A model generated the notes under the pieces. That model had not been told where the DNA came from. It did no database searches and saw nothing but the letters and a program-made list of their open reading frames with translations. Shown one piece after another: positions 1-11,300 of a DNA stretch of 64,000 nucleotides; position 1 is the stretch's first letter, and each line of letters opens with the position of its first letter. Location of the stretch: NCBI GenBank assembly GCA_028571685.1, contig CM053141.1:137978833-138042832 (forward strand). The letters are read 5' to 3'. The translations under genes were made by a program, and so were the position numbers. This DNA is from Heterohyrax brucei. Lineage: Eukaryota > Chordata > Mammalia > Hyracoidea > Procaviidae.

Positions 1-1595
1 TTCTCAGGTGGGTGCAGCGGCTCTGCTCATCCCATCCACCCCGCTGATGGCCTCACTAGACCAACAGGTGGCCTTCGGGCAGCTCCTTCCTCACTCCCTA
101 CGGTAGCAGTCTGCCACGGGGAAAAAAGCACAGAATAGGTACCTAAGTTACTGAATTTCTTCAGGATACATAAGTGATATATTATCTGAGAAAATAGCAC
201 TATTATCACTATTAAAGGAAAACAGTTGTCAGTGCCTTCTTCAGTATATTTTTAATATTAGATTATTGGACAGCTACACAGTTCCTCAGTTTTTGACACT
301 CCAGTTCATAGAAGAAAAGCCAAAACTTGAACCAAAAGCCAACTATGGTGTAAAAACTACTTGGAATATTGCTAAAACGGTAATTACAATGGCTTTGTAA
401 ATTGCACCCTCTCTGCCTTTGTAGTAAACTATTAAAATATTAAGTTTTTTGGCTCAACTGTTCACCATACAGTGATTTACAACAGCTTTGATCAGACTGA
501 GAACATACTCTTTTTAGTTGTAAATAATAATATCCACATCAACACCATTCTTTGAATTACATATTTCAATTGAAATTCATTTATCAACTCTATTCATTTT
601 GACTCATAAGGATTTTGTAGCAACTTATAAAATGTGAAAATCAAGTACAAGTGGAAGTAAAATACAAGAAATAGCTTCTCATCCATCATGTAAACTTCTC
701 AAGTGAAGACAAAGGAATTAATTCCATACCTGAACTTGATTTTTACATTGCACCATATCCAGAAAGTCAAGGGTTAAACAGTCATTTTATTTTTAATCAT
801 TTTAAATCATTTACACAAGTGCTCAAAACTATAGCCTTTAAAAACTAAGTAGAAAACAGAAATTCCTTGTTATTAAAGGCATTCACATATCAGAATGAAA
901 GGTTATGAAAACAAATTATATAATTTTAAAAAGCTTTAAACAAGCATCTGAATTTATGCAAAACATTATGTAATGCATTTATTTTAAAGTTAACTTAATT
1001 TTTCTATCTTCATTAACATGAATCTAAAGTACATTAGAGGCTGTATGACCAAAAGCAAAGTATCTGTGATTAAAAATGCAAAACTCTTCCATTGTTTTTA
1101 TATTTTGCTGAGCTTCAAGAGTCTCTTGAATTGCTTTGTGGGCTTAGTCAATCAGCCATGCAGTCTTCTTTCAGTCTGTAGTTCTAACCAAGAAATATAA
1201 AATGAACATGTATAAGCAAATAAACAGATACAAATCACTTACAAATAAATAAAAATGATTTAACTAACTATAGGTGAATAGATAGAATAAAATTAAGATT
1301 TGTATCAACTGAAAGCCAAGTTCCTTTCAAGCAAAGGGCCCAGGCTTGTTTCTCCCACATATTTAAATATTCAACATATCACATCTGTCCATTAGCTTCT
1401 ATAAGTGTTTTTAAAAATGTGTATTGTAACCTGCCTAAAAACAAACATTAGGAACAGCTGTGAATATCTTCAGATAGTTTGATTATGTGCAAGGTGTAAA
1501 GGACAGAATCATTAAAGAGGTAAACTTAGTCCATGCCCTCATAAAGATTATTAGTTGAATGTTACAGACAGGCCAAAAAAAAAAATTGAAAGCAT
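1..1595. other. Unannotated AT-rich intergenic sequence
   Basis: No repeat family or gene is recognised here. The first 120 bases are noticeably richer in G and C than what follows. The rest is AT-rich with several AATAAA-like hexamers on either strand. Around 1023-1150 the minus strand has a short open stretch of about 35 codons, with no start, homology or splice context that would support an exon. Confidence 0.5.
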
Positions 1596-1599
1596 ACAT

Positions 1600-2585
1600 G
1601 CTGTTGTTAGGTGTAAGCCCTGACTCATGGTGACCTTGTGTACAACAGAATGAAATACTACCCAGTCCCATGTCATCCTCACAATTGGTTTTCCTTATTC
1701 ACTGTCTAGTTTTTGTGCGCATATGAGGTGATTGAAAATACCATGGCTTTCACCATAGTTCTCAAAATGGCACTGTTGCTTTTTAACATTTCTGCAGCTG
1801 ATTTGCCAATGCAATATGTTCTTTGATTTCTTGGCTGCTGCTCCTGTGGGTGTTGATTGCAGATCTAAGTTGTCTTAGTCATCTAGTGCTGCTATAACAG
1901 AAATATCACAAGTGGATGGCTTTAAAAAAGATAAATTTTATTCTGTCACAGTCCAGTAAGATACAAGTCCAAATTCAGGGCATCTGCTCGAGGGGACGTC
2001 TTTCTCTGTTGGCTCTTGAAGAAGGTCCTTGTAAACCACCTTGCTCTGGCCTAGAGGCTTCTGAGGGGCAGAGATCCCAGGTCCTTTCCAAATGACACAC
2101 ACTGTTTCTGGCACTGCTTTGATATAAGGACCCCAACTCACTGCTTGCTTCCCTTTCCTTTGTATCCCAAGAAATGGCCCCAAGCCACAAAACAGTCATA
2201 GATTGAGTGGTGCCTCACCAATACAACCTACCATTCATCCTTCGTTAACATCATAGAGAGAGGATTTACAACACTGGAACATCACACAATACCAAGAATC
2301 ATGACCCAGCCAAACTGCTACACATGTTTAGGGGGGAAGGGCAGGACACAATTCAATCCATGATAAAAGTAAAATGAAATCCTTGACAATTTCAATATTT
2401 TCTCCATTTATCATGACATTACTTTTTGGTCAAGTTATAAGGATTTTTGTTTTCTTTGTGTTTGTCCATACCAAAGGCTATAGGCTCTGATCTTCATCAG
2501 TAAGTGTTTAAGTCCTCTTTGCTTTCAGCCAGCAAGGTGGCATTATCTGCGAGTCACAGGTGGTTAATTAGCAAAGCAATAGGCA
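1600..2585 (-). mobile_element. RTE LINE 3' fragment, interrupted by an LTR
   Basis: Read on the minus strand this is the 3' part of an afrotherian RTE LINE. On the plus strand it begins with the reversed 3' tail (GTTGTTAGGTG) and runs through the region that in the other RTE copies here lies just 3' of the reverse transcriptase core. It is broken at 1870/2367 by a MaLR-like LTR. The bases on either side (GATCTAAGT and AAGTAAAATGAAATCC) rejoin into the uninterrupted RTE sequence seen at 16930-16970 and 25150-25180. Coding capacity is lost. Confidence 0.85.
1871..2366 (-). mobile_element. Solo LTR, MaLR-like, inserted in an RTE
   Basis: On the minus strand the element starts near ATGGATTGAATTGTGTCC and ends in a TATAGCAGCACTAGATGACTAAGACA-type terminus. 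Both ends resemble ERVL-MaLR LTRs. It is flanked by the 4-bp direct repeat AAGT (1867-1870 and 2367-2370), as expected for retroviral-type integration. No internal region is present, so it is a solo LTR. The same family occurs at 49831-50652. It is younger than the RTE it splits. Confidence 0.75.
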
Positions 2586-2639
2586 AAATGTTGCCTGTGT
2601 CTCCTCATACACTTGTGGAAGAGTGTCTAAGGTATGTAT

Positions 2640-2830
2640 CTAGGTCATAGATTATGGGCATGGTTATTTTTTCTTACTTTGTTATGGTTATAAAAATATT
2701 CCGGAGACTAATTTTTTGTCAGTTATACATGTTGCAAATAATTTATTCCAGCATATGACCTGTCTATTCATGCTATTGTGTCATGGGAGGACAATTCTTA
2801 TTTTTAGTTGATCAATTTGTTAATTATATT
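2640..2830 (-). mobile_element. Old L1 fragment
   Basis: The TTTGTCAGTTATACATGTTGCAAAT-like text followed by a CCTGTCTATTCATG segment resembles the reversed 3' region of old mammalian L1 (L1M type). The copy is short and diverged, and no reading frame is kept. Confidence 0.45.
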
Positions 2831-2859
2831 CTTCATGAGTTGGGGGTCCTTATATCAAA

Positions 2860-3450
2860 GCAGTGCCACAAAATAACAAATGCTGAAGAGGCTGTGGAGA
2901 GACTGGAACTCTACTACACTGCTGGTAGGATTGCACAATGGTACAGCCTCTTTGGAAAGCAATCTGGAGCTTCCTTAAAAACCTGGAAATAGATATACCA
3001 TTTGATCCAGTAATTCCACTGCTTGGAATTTATCCTTCAGAAACAAAGGCTGTCACATGAACAGACACATGCACAAGAATGTTTATTGCAGCATAGTCCA
3101 AATAGCAAAAAGATAGAATCATCCCAGATGCCCATCAACAGATAAATGGATAAACAAACTGTAGTACATATACTCAATGGAATCCTATACTATTATAAAA
3201 AACAATGATGCTTTTAGAAGACATCTCGTAACATGGTTTCAGTTGGGAGATATATGCTGAGTGAAATCAGTCAGTGGCAGAAGGACAAATACTGTATGAA
3301 ACCTCTATTATAAGGACTTAAAAATAGAATTACCTACAGAAGTAAAAAACTCTTTGATGGCTACAGTGGCAAGGCCGGTGAGTGAGGATTTATCATACGT
3401 GAGGTGGTTGATAGATATTAGAAATCTTATTCATTTACTGTAATAAATAA
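2860..3450 (+). mobile_element. L1 ORF2 C-terminal and 3' UTR fragment
   Basis: The plus strand carries the end of L1 ORF2. Recognisable stretches include the GGCTGTGGAGAGACTGGAAC region, the 'AATTCCACTGCTTGG' and 'GCCCATCAACAGATAAATGG' segments, and the CATCTCGTAACATGG region just before the ORF2 stop. It is closely related to the L1 copies at 57872-59416 (+) and 62330-63879 (-). Frameshifts and stops make it non-coding. Confidence 0.85.
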
Positions 3451-3721
3451 ATTATTTAAAATTCAAAAAAAGAAAGAAATTCTTCCCTACTTTGAAGTCA
3501 TAAGAATACTCTTACACATTCTCTTCTGACTATTTTCCTTTCAAACTAAGGTCATTTATGTGGGAGAAATTCATTTTTGTTTCTGGTGAGGATTAGGGCA
3601 TTATTCATTTTTTTCATAGAATGAATCATCTCATCTTTTATTGCACATTCCTTCCTTTTATAACTGATCTGCAATGCCTCTGAAGCATCCTTCAGGATTT
3701 TATATATGCCACTCTAGTATA

Positions 3722-3775
3722 TTAGGGTTGCTATGAGTCAGAATTGCCTTCACAGCAATTTGTTTGGTTTGGCTT
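3722..3775 (+). repeat. AfroSINE 3' fragment
   Basis: Only the RTE-like tail is present: GGGTTGCTATGAGTCAGAATTG, then a degenerate GGCAGTGGGTTTG end. The tRNA-derived head is missing. Confidence 0.7.
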
Positions 3776-3790
3776 TGGGCTGTACTACCA

Positions 3791-3983
3791 TACTAGTCCC
3801 TCAGTAGTGCAAATAACTAAGCACTGAAAGGTTGGCTGTTTGAAGCTACCTAGGGGCACCTCAGAGGAAAGGCCTGGTGATCTGCCTTTAAAAGGTCACG
3901 GCCATTAAAACCTCATAGAGCAGTTCTAATCTGCAGACATGAGATGGACATGAGTCAGAATCAACTTGATGGCAACTGGTTTA
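3791..3983 (+). repeat. AfroSINE, long form, diverged
   Basis: A degenerate tRNA-like head is followed by the long-form middle (AGGAAAGGCCTGGTGATCTGC) and the tail ATGAGTCAGAATCAACTTGATGGCAACTGG. It is a full-length but old copy, next to the fragment just upstream. Confidence 0.8.
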
Positions 3984-4239
3984 ATATCACACTATCTTAA
4001 TTACTGTCACTGTTCAGTAAAAACTTTGTCAACCGATAGGACAAGTCTCCTCATCTAGTTCATAGGACTTGGCTATACTTGCTCTTTTGCTTTTATTACT
4101 TCAAATGACACTGTCATCAAAAAAGAAAAAACCTTTTAAAGTCTACATTAAAACAAGAATGTTAAATACAAAATTCATTTAGAAACTTAATTATATTTCT
4201 GAGTGATTACGATTTAAAAAATATATTACTATTATTATG
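3984..4239. other. Unassigned sequence between SINE and L1 fragment
   Basis: AT-rich with no recognised gene or repeat. Confidence 0.4.
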
Positions 4240-4442
4240 TTAGACCCTGGAAATAAATCTAACAAATGAAGTGTGGGATCTTTGTATAGGAAATTCTAAA
4301 ACTGGACTGAAGGGCATCCGAGAAGACCTAAATATATAGAGGAAGACACCATTCTTATCAGGAAGACTCAACATTGTAAAGATGTCAGATTTCTTCCAAC
4401 TGAACAACAGATTCAATATAATTCAATTTTTTTAAAAAAACT
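4240..4442 (+). mobile_element. L1 ORF2 internal fragment
   Basis: AATAAATCTAACAAATGAAG, AGAAGACCTAAATATATAGAG and GGAAGACTCAACATTGTAAAG follow the order of the L1 ORF2 region just downstream of the reverse transcriptase core. The copy is about 200 bp and diverged, with no open frame. Confidence 0.7.
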
Positions 4443-6427
4443 CTATCTGGCTTCCCAAATGAAAGATATTATTTCACTAATAGATGATTTCTAATAAAAA
4501 CTTCTGCATGTTTGTATATACATGTATGTATAGCCCCCAGGTTAATAGTGTTCTTTTTAAATTACGTTTAGCAAAAATCAAAGTTCATGAAAATCAACTT
4601 TTTTTAGCTAGATTGTATCTTCAGTCCTATGAAACAGTTTATAGTACATTCTTTTTGGCAGCAGTATGGAGATACTGGAGCCTTTTGCAATCTTCAAACA
4701 CTGGCCTTCACTGTTAAGCAGCCCCATGGGGAAAACCTCATTCTCTGGAATCGGACCTGGAGCTTCCGCTGATCAGTGGGACTGCCAGACAGGAAGCCCA
4801 CCTGGAAGAAATCATCCAGGGAGGGACAGTCCATGTAACAATCCAGATTTTATCTTCACAAAGAATCAAATCTTCTTGACTCTCTAATTCAAAGTGGAAA
4901 CAAGATGCAATAGATAGGATAAGCCTGTGTCTAAGATAGTAATTATCTCTTGCTTAATTTAACCTTCCACCGAAGCAGGTTTTGTTAGGATCAAAATAAA
5001 AGTGCTCTCTGAAGGGGGGGGGGGAAGTCTTCTACAAGATAAAAACAATAATTTGATATCAAAATTTATAAGAAGACTCTAGAATTGAGACGGTAATAAG
5101 CCCATGCAGGTGAGGCCTTTGCTGACCTATCCTGGGTATCACATGAGAGAACAGATGAGCGCGTACATGGAGCTATGTCAGCTGTTAGAGAACTAGGGAT
5201 GTTAATCCGCAGAAGTCAGATTTAGAGGCCAGGTGGAGGAGGTCGGTCATGAGGGTCAACTCAGATATTTAAACGTTTGTCATGTGGTAAAACAAATCTA
5301 TACAGCCTGAAACACTAGAAATAGAAAGAGATAGTCTCATCATTATGAAAAAGAACTCTGAATAACCAGAATTGCCTAAGAAGTACTGGGTGGGCTTCTC
5401 TGAGTAGTAATAGAGTCCCATAACCCAGGTATTGAAATCTCTGATAGACTTATTGGGCATGCTGTATTCATTTATTGAATGCTTTTTCTGAAGGCTCAAC
5501 ATTGGGATGAAATTGTCATGGCTCGTGATAAACCTGTTGGCATGATTTGTCAAATGGTACTTGATTACCAGACAGAAACTGTGAAATTTTTCCTAATCCC
5601 AAGAGACTATGATTCACTGAAATAAAATTCAAGGTTTTTCTATATTTAGAGAGCCTTCAAATATAAGTTTTCTTAATAGGAAAGAACCAGCCAGATTAAA
5701 AACCTTTGACTATAAACAGTCTAAAGTAATTTTAGATAATATTTGGTATACTGTTAGGATAAAAGCACTTCAACTTACAACTGTGGGTCTTCAAAATACA
5801 TTAATGAAAAAAGCTCCAAACCCATTTTCCTGGAGTTAGTTAGAATCATCCTTTACCATATGTTTCACGGTAAGAAGATACTTTCAGAAAAACTGACATA
5901 GCAGTGTTTTATACCAGGAAAGAAACATAAGACTAGCATATAAGAAACATACTGAAAAGGAAGTTCAAATGTGATTAACATTTAGTCTGAGAATTAACTT
6001 TTTAAATGTATAAAACTGGTTGGGTGCAATATATTCCTGCTTATTAATTATAATCAGTAAAGTTCACTTTCTAATCACTTTCGAAATCAGCACATATCAA
6101 GAAAGCATCACTTTGTCCTACTCTAAACATAACCACGATGATCTCAGACTGAGGCAGCAGGAAGGTTTAGAATCACCGACTTGTAGCAGAAAGGCCCCTC
6201 AGTGACTGGCTGGCTCGACACAAAGCAGAAAAAAAGTAGCTCTGGGGAAATTCCAGTCAGTTAGCCTCACTGAACCTTCCAGCATGGCTCCAGGCAACAA
6301 AGAAGTCATAAACATGTCTTCATGGAAAATAAACTGGCACTCACAAAAGCTCATTTCATTTTTTGAAGCCTTTTTTAATTGCTAAAACACTAAAATCTGT
6401 TAACAAACCCAGGTATTAATCAACACT
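4443..6427. other. Unassigned sequence with an 11-G run
   Basis: I recognise no gene and no confident repeat. A run of 11 G occurs at 5014-5024. The short open frames in this stretch have no homology I can name. Confidence 0.4.
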
Positions 6428-6437
6428 AGAGTGCTAG

Positions 6438-6565
6438 AGGAAACCCTGGTGGTGCAGTGGGTTAAGTGCTACGTCTGCTCACCAAAAGGTCAGCAGTTCA
6501 AATCCACCAGGCACTCCTTGGAAACTCTATGGGGCAGTCGGACCCAACTCAATGGTGATGGGTTT
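6438..6565 (+). repeat. AfroSINE with 10-bp target-site duplication
   Basis: The tRNA-derived head (AACCCTGGTGGTGCAGTGGG, with box-B-like GTTCAAATCC), the CTCCTTGGAAACTCTATGGGG middle and an ATGGTGATGGGTTT tail are all present. The direct repeat AGAGTGCTAG flanks it exactly (6428-6437 and 6566-6575). This is one of the clearest and probably youngest SINE insertions in the window. Confidence 0.95.
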
Positions 6566-6794
6566 AGAGTGCTAGGAGTTTGAAAAAGAAACAGAAGAAA
6601 AATCATGTTGGTGACTAAAAAAGTCAAAAGCAGTTAAGAGCTAGCCTGGCACTCAGTTTCCAGGACAAGAGAGAGTCCTTTATGGAGACCAGTCGATACA
6701 GATCTGCTTTATCCAGTGATTAAACACAGCAGTTTAGTATCAAATAAAACAATGCTACTTTACCCTTTAACACAGTTTTCTAACCGCTGTATCT

Positions 6795-7350
6795 GGAGTT
6801 GTTAGTTGTTAGCAAATCAGTTCCCACTAACACTATGACCCGAGGTACAACAGCAAAACGTCGCCTCTCCTGCAGCACATCCACCATCACTGGTACACTC
6901 AAGTCCATTGCTGCGACCATTGTGTACTCTGAGACCTTCCAACCTAAGGGCCTCATCTGCCAGTACTAGCCAAGTGCCATCGATACTACATCAGACAATA
7001 CTTGTGATGTATAGGAAACCTTAGCGGTGCAGTCTGCTAACCAATGTCTGCAGTTTGAATCCATCAGGTGCTCCTTGGAAATTCTATGGGGCAGTTCTGC
7101 TCTGCTCTCTAGGCTGTCTATGAGTCACAATCGACTCAAGGGCACTGGGTTTGTTGTTTTTTTCTTTTCTGTTTTTTATGTAAGTTTTTCTACAGGCTGA
7201 TTTTCCGAGATAGATCACCAGGCCATTGTTCCTAGTCTGCCTTAGTCTAGAAGCTCTGCTGAAACCTGTCCACCATGGGTGCCCCAGCTGGTATTTGGAG
7301 TATCACCGGCATAACTTCCAGCATCATAGCAACATGCAAGCCACTATATC
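6795..7350 (-). repeat. RTE-derived repeat, split by an AfroSINE
   Basis: On the plus strand it starts with a GTTGTTAGCAAATCAGTTCCCACT-type tail and ends with TTCCAGCATCATAGCAACATGCAAGCC. It therefore combines RTE 3'-tail and RTE 5'-end sequence, an internally deleted RTE-type non-autonomous repeat in reverse orientation. It is interrupted by the SINE at 7013-7156. Its right end abuts the mariner derivative at 7351. Confidence 0.65.
7013..7156 (+). repeat. AfroSINE nested in RTE-derived repeat
   Basis: GGAAACCTTAGCGGTGCAG head, CTCCTTGGAAATTCTATGGGG middle and GACTCAAGGGCACTGGGTTTG tail. The flanks (GATGTATA and TTATGTAAG) share ATGTA, a possible short target duplication. Confidence 0.9.
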
Positions 7351-7915
7351 AGGTCTGACAGTTGAGTTTGCACACTCATCCTAGAAAAAGTGCTACCTAC
7401 CTCATTGCTGACTATCACTAGGGTCACCTTTGAAGTACCCCCCTTGGGAAGCTGTGCAATGATGCCAGTGCCAGGTCCACCCTTCAAAGCGATTTTGGAA
7501 CTCTTTCTGGAATGGCCATCAGTGCTGTCATCATACTACCCTTGATGTCCTGAATGTCATCAAAATGTCTTCCTTTCAATATTTCCTTTATCTCCAGGTA
7601 AAGAAGAAAGTTACTGGGGGTCAGTCAGATCAGGTGAGTAAAGAGAGTGTTCCAATACATGTATTTGTTTACTGGCTAAAAATTCCATCACAGACAACTA
7701 TACAATTACATTCACAAACTTGCCACTGTGCTGCTGTACACAATGGCCATTCCAGGAAGAGTTTCAAAATTGCTATGAATGGTGGACCAGGCACTGGCAT
7801 CAGTGCATAGCTTCCCAAGGGGAGGGAGTACTTCAAAGGTGACCACAGTTGATATTCAGCAATGAGGTACAAAGCACTTAGAACAATTAAGTTTGCAGGT
7901 TTATTTGTTGGACCT
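7351..7915. mobile_element. Fold-back mariner derivative, copy 1
   Basis: The left part, read on the minus strand, is the decayed 3' part of a mariner transposase. A LEIKEILKGRHFDDIQDI-like segment runs into an EFQ..FEGW..HW....SQG.YFKGD-like C-terminus, broken by a frameshift, followed by the terminal repeat. From about 7740 the same C-terminal coding end and terminal repeat appear again in the opposite orientation. Both outer ends therefore carry the same sequence, AGGTCTGAC-like on the left and GGACCT on the right. No complete transposase remains. A second copy with the same structure lies at 14112-14643. Confidence 0.75.
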
Positions 7916-7971
7916 CGTAATATGACAGACTGATAGTGGCTGGTAGTTGTCTTGAGTAAACCGTGTCTGTA

Positions 7972-8395
7972 TTAGGCTAGGTTCTCCAGAGAAGCAAAAC
8001 CAGTGAAGCATATAGACAGAGAATTATCTTGAGGAAATTGCTCATGCCACTGCAGACGCTGGCAAGGCCCAAGTCCATGGATCAGGCATCAAGCGGGAGG
8101 TTTCTCCTGACTCACATAGCTTCAAGGGGCTGGAGAACCCAAGACTGGCAGATCAGATGGCTGCTGGCTCAAGTTCCAAGACCCAGAGGTTAGATGATGA
8201 TGAGCTAGATGCAGAATCCCAAGCAAGTAAAAGCCAGTGAGCTTTGCCAGAATGTCCATACATAGTGGATGCAGGCCACACCCTAGGGGAAACTCCCCTT
8301 ACAATGGGTTGGCTAATCACATCAGACCACATCATGGAAGTTATTATATCAGAAAACAGGATAACACATTATTGCATAACTGACAGACCACCACA
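7972..8395 (-). mobile_element. LTR-like interspersed repeat
   Basis: The segment opens with GGTTCTCCAGAGAAGCAAAACC, which resembles the reversed end of a common mammalian LTR-type repeat. It continues with GGCTGGAGAACCCAAGACTGG and CCAATCACATCAGACCACATCA-like text. I am unsure of the family. No open reading frame of note is present. Confidence 0.4.
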
Positions 8396-8949
8396 GTAAC
8401 TAATTAGCACGGTCTGGATGTCACAGCTGCTAGTTATGCTGAGACAATTGAAACACAGAGGTAACCTCATGACCTCAAGTTACATGCAGGAGCCAGACAC
8501 TGCACACTCAGCATGTGACACAAATGTGTAAATCGGAGGAGGAGGAGGATAGTAGCAACCAGGAGCCTGCAGCAGATTGGAAGGTGCTTATTCACCTTTG
8601 GGCTTTTAAGTTTTAACAGAACACACTTACTGATCATAGTTAGCCAGGTTTCATTATTTTGTGACTTCTAAACCAAAAGCCTAGGTGGTAGTCCCAGCTG
8701 AAGCAGATTCCGGGCCCCGCCCTGTTTTGGTATCAGTCCTTCCTACCACTGTCTTTAGCAGTACTCCTCCTTTCCCAGGCATCCATGGGGCTCCTCCTGA
8801 CAACACCGCTGGGGCTCCAGAGTAGGGGAATCATTGCCATGCCTTCCTCATACCGCACCCCAAGGAGAAAGGGTTTTTTTCTCCGAGTGTGACAGTTCTT
8901 TCTGCCATCCCAGAAAGCCTAGCCTCAAAAACAATACTTAACTAATTGC
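8396..8949. other. Unassigned sequence
   Basis: No recognised gene or repeat. A GGAGGAGGAGGA microsatellite-like patch lies near 8538, and the part after 8690 is moderately GC-rich. Confidence 0.4.
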
Positions 8950-9121
8950 TCATAGAGATCCCTTGTGCGCCAGAGTAGAATTATGCTCTGTAGATTTTCA
9001 GTGGCTGATTTTTCAGAAATAGATCACCAGGTCTTTCTTTCAAGGTACCTCTTGGAGATGTGAACTTCAGTTAGAGGCCAAGTGTATTAATTAATCATTA
9101 ATTTGCACCACCCAGGGACTC
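8950..9121 (-). repeat. AfroSINE-related element, RTE-type body
   Basis: TTTTCAGTGGCTGATTTTTCAG and AGATCACCAGGTCTTTC are followed by GCACCACCCAGGGACTC, the reversed tRNA-like head. This is the SINE subtype with a longer RTE-type body. It resembles 56870-57052. Confidence 0.75.
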
Positions 9122-9870
9122 TGTCATAAGCAGTAGGTTCACTAATAACACCCTTTAAACAAATCCACCTAAAGGTTGACTAAGCCAGGAAGCACTGGTA
9201 AATTACTATCTTGAAACATACTCTCAGCCTTCATCTCTGATGCAGCACGGATACCCTCAAAAAAGGCATTTCTCATCTGTCTCCAAAAGATCTTTGCTGG
9301 GGCATCCTAATCCAGGGACTAGGACAATCATCACAGTTTTCTTCTTTGAAACATATCTCTTTGGTATTAAAGAGCTACAATTCCTAGTCTGTAATTGTGT
9401 AATAACAAAAGCTATCAAAACAAATCTAACTTTCATAGCAAAATCTGAACTGAAGTAATATGAGGCTATAAGTCGTACCTATATATCTAATTTAGTGAGA
9501 TTGTTCATAAGTTTAGCAGAACAATTATTTGGGTGAATTACAGGCCAGGGATTTTATATAATATGCAGCATATGTATCATATTATCTTTAAAAAGAAAAA
9601 TCCGAATTGCAAAATACATCTGGCCTCGAGGGTTTTGGATAAAGTCCTGTAGATCTTCAGTAGCTTCAAAATTAATTCCAGAGTTTCTCTTCCTTGTTTT
9701 CTGCAGGGGAATTGTGCAGGATATGGGCTAAAAGGAGAAAGTCCCATATAGAAATTAGAAGTCCTCTTACCTGAGTGGGAAATCAAGTGGAGTATTTTCA
9801 TAGACCCAGCAGTTAAGGTGGATTCTTCCTGCAGCCCTGAAGAAGACAAGACCTACCAAGCCTTAGCGGC
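9122..9870. other. Unassigned sequence
   Basis: No gene or repeat that I can name. It is AT-rich up to 9590 and mixed after that. Confidence 0.4.
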
Positions 9871-10040
9871 CACATGGAAACTGGGAAGCTTAGTGGTTAA
9901 GAGTTCCGGCAGTTGAGCGCTGGGCTACTGATCCACCAGCTGCTAATTGGAAACACTGTGGGGCAGTTTATCCTATAGAATTCCCGTGAGCCACAAGCAA
10001 CTCAACAGCAATGAATTTCATTTGGGTTTTTTTTTTTTTT
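9871..10040 (+). repeat. AfroSINE, diverged, with A/T-rich end
   Basis: The head has TTAGTGGTTAAGAG, the middle GGAAACACTGTGGGGCAG, and the end CAACTCAACAGCAATGAATTTC followed by a T-rich tract. Confidence 0.75.
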
Positions 10041-10790
10041 TAACTGGGTACGTTTGTCTCGTCCAGCACTCCAGTGACGAGCACTGGGAAAAACCCGTAT
10101 CCGAGGAAGACAGGAAAGATGAGTAACTCCCTCACACGTGAAAGAAGTCACTCAGACAGAGATAAGGCTGGGGCCAGGTGGGACCAAGGTTTCTGATGGA
10201 GAACAATGGCTACCGTTCCGTGGGAAACTTTTAGAGTTACAATCAGGAGGAGGTTGGCAGGGCAGTCTATTTTGCAAAAAATGGTCACAATGGTATTGGG
10301 GCGTCTCATGATTGGCTGATCCATAGGCGGAAGTATCATCAAGGCCCAAGGTAGGCGAAAGGTCAGGCTTTCTCAGAGGCTGTGTCATACTGGAGAAAGG
10401 CCTGAACATTTGTGCGGGGGTATCAGCAAGGAGGGAGATAAGAGAAAGAACGAGACAAACGTCAGGCTTTCCCAGAGGCTCTGCCGTAACCTGGAAAAGC
10501 CTAAACCTACAGCAGTAAGACAATGGGTGGGACAGCACATTTCTAGCAGCCTGTGGCAACATTCTCAGGTCTTTGGGTACCGTTTGACAAATATCCCCTC
10601 AGGAAACGGGCTGTCTAAAGAGAAAACTATTCCTGAATTCAGTGGAGAGGTCACAAACTCTTCTGAGCCTCTTGGTCCCCACTGCACAGCTCCACACCCA
10701 CTCACCTGCTTAACAGCTCCATCACGGTCCGCTAGGACACTGATACCTCCTAAACTTGCATCTATTTCTCACACTGCAATAATAAGTTTT
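10041..10790 (-). mobile_element. Putative retroviral-type LTR
   Basis: This block is much richer in G and C than its surroundings and has the texture of a retroviral LTR or leader read backwards. It contains an imperfect tandem duplication, GTCAGGCTTT...CAGAGGCT, at 10362-10408 and 10461-10507. The open frames on both strands here (up to 136 codons) overlap one another and match no protein I know. I see no gag, pol or env similarity. The family is not identified. Confidence 0.35.
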
Positions 10791-11157
10791 TCTCCACATA
10801 AATAAGCTTTAAAGTAATGACTTGATTCCCACCTAATTCAGGACAGATTGATTGCTCCCAGAGTAGCTAAATCACTAGTGCATTACAAAGACTTTACAAA
10901 AAGAACTGTCTTTTATGAAATAACCTAGAATTCTAAGTTCTTTTGACATTATGTAAGAAAATATATTTTGCATTCCAGATAATTAAGTATAAAATGGCAT
11001 TTGCAAAATAATGTATTTCTAAATTAGATGTTGCCTAGATTGTGTAGAGTGATTTTTTTGGTGTTGTATGTGAGTGTGTGTGGTTTTTTCAAGCTAAGTA
11101 ATAAGTTATTATTCAAGAAATATTTGTTGAGTACTTAAAATAGCTGCTAGGGATGTA
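10791..11157. other. Unassigned AT-rich sequence
   Basis: No recognised gene or repeat. There is a short GT-rich patch near 11060-11085. Confidence 0.4.
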
Positions 11158-11300
11158 AAACCAAACCCGCTGCTGTCGAGTCGATCCCAACTCACAGCAA
11201 CCCTATATGACAGAGTAGAGCTGCCCACAGAGGTTCCAAGGAGCAGCTGGTGGGCTCGAACTGCTGAGCTTTATGATTAGCAGTTGCAGCAGTTGCAGAG
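11158..11300 (-). repeat. AfroSINE
   Basis: CAAACCCGCTGCTGTCGAGTCGATCC start, AGAGTAGAGCTGCCCACAG middle and AAGGAGCAGCTGGTGGG. The tRNA-like head end is degenerate, with a duplicated GCAGTTGCA motif near 11280-11297. Confidence 0.88.

Noticed and set aside
1023..1150. Minus-strand stretch of about 35 codons (reading ...IQETLEAQQNIKTMEEFC...) that looks like a last exon
   Set aside because: No convincing acceptor in frame and no protein I can match. No gene is expected immediately upstream of GRAMD2B in the human order I remember.
6438..6510. tRNA-like sequences at SINE heads as tRNA genes
   Set aside because: They carry box-A/box-B-like motifs but lack a foldable cloverleaf and are parts of SINEs.
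10152..10805. Overlapping frames of 131-136 codons on both strands
   Set aside because: They lie in the LTR-like block, overlap each other and resemble no protein. Open length here reflects base composition.
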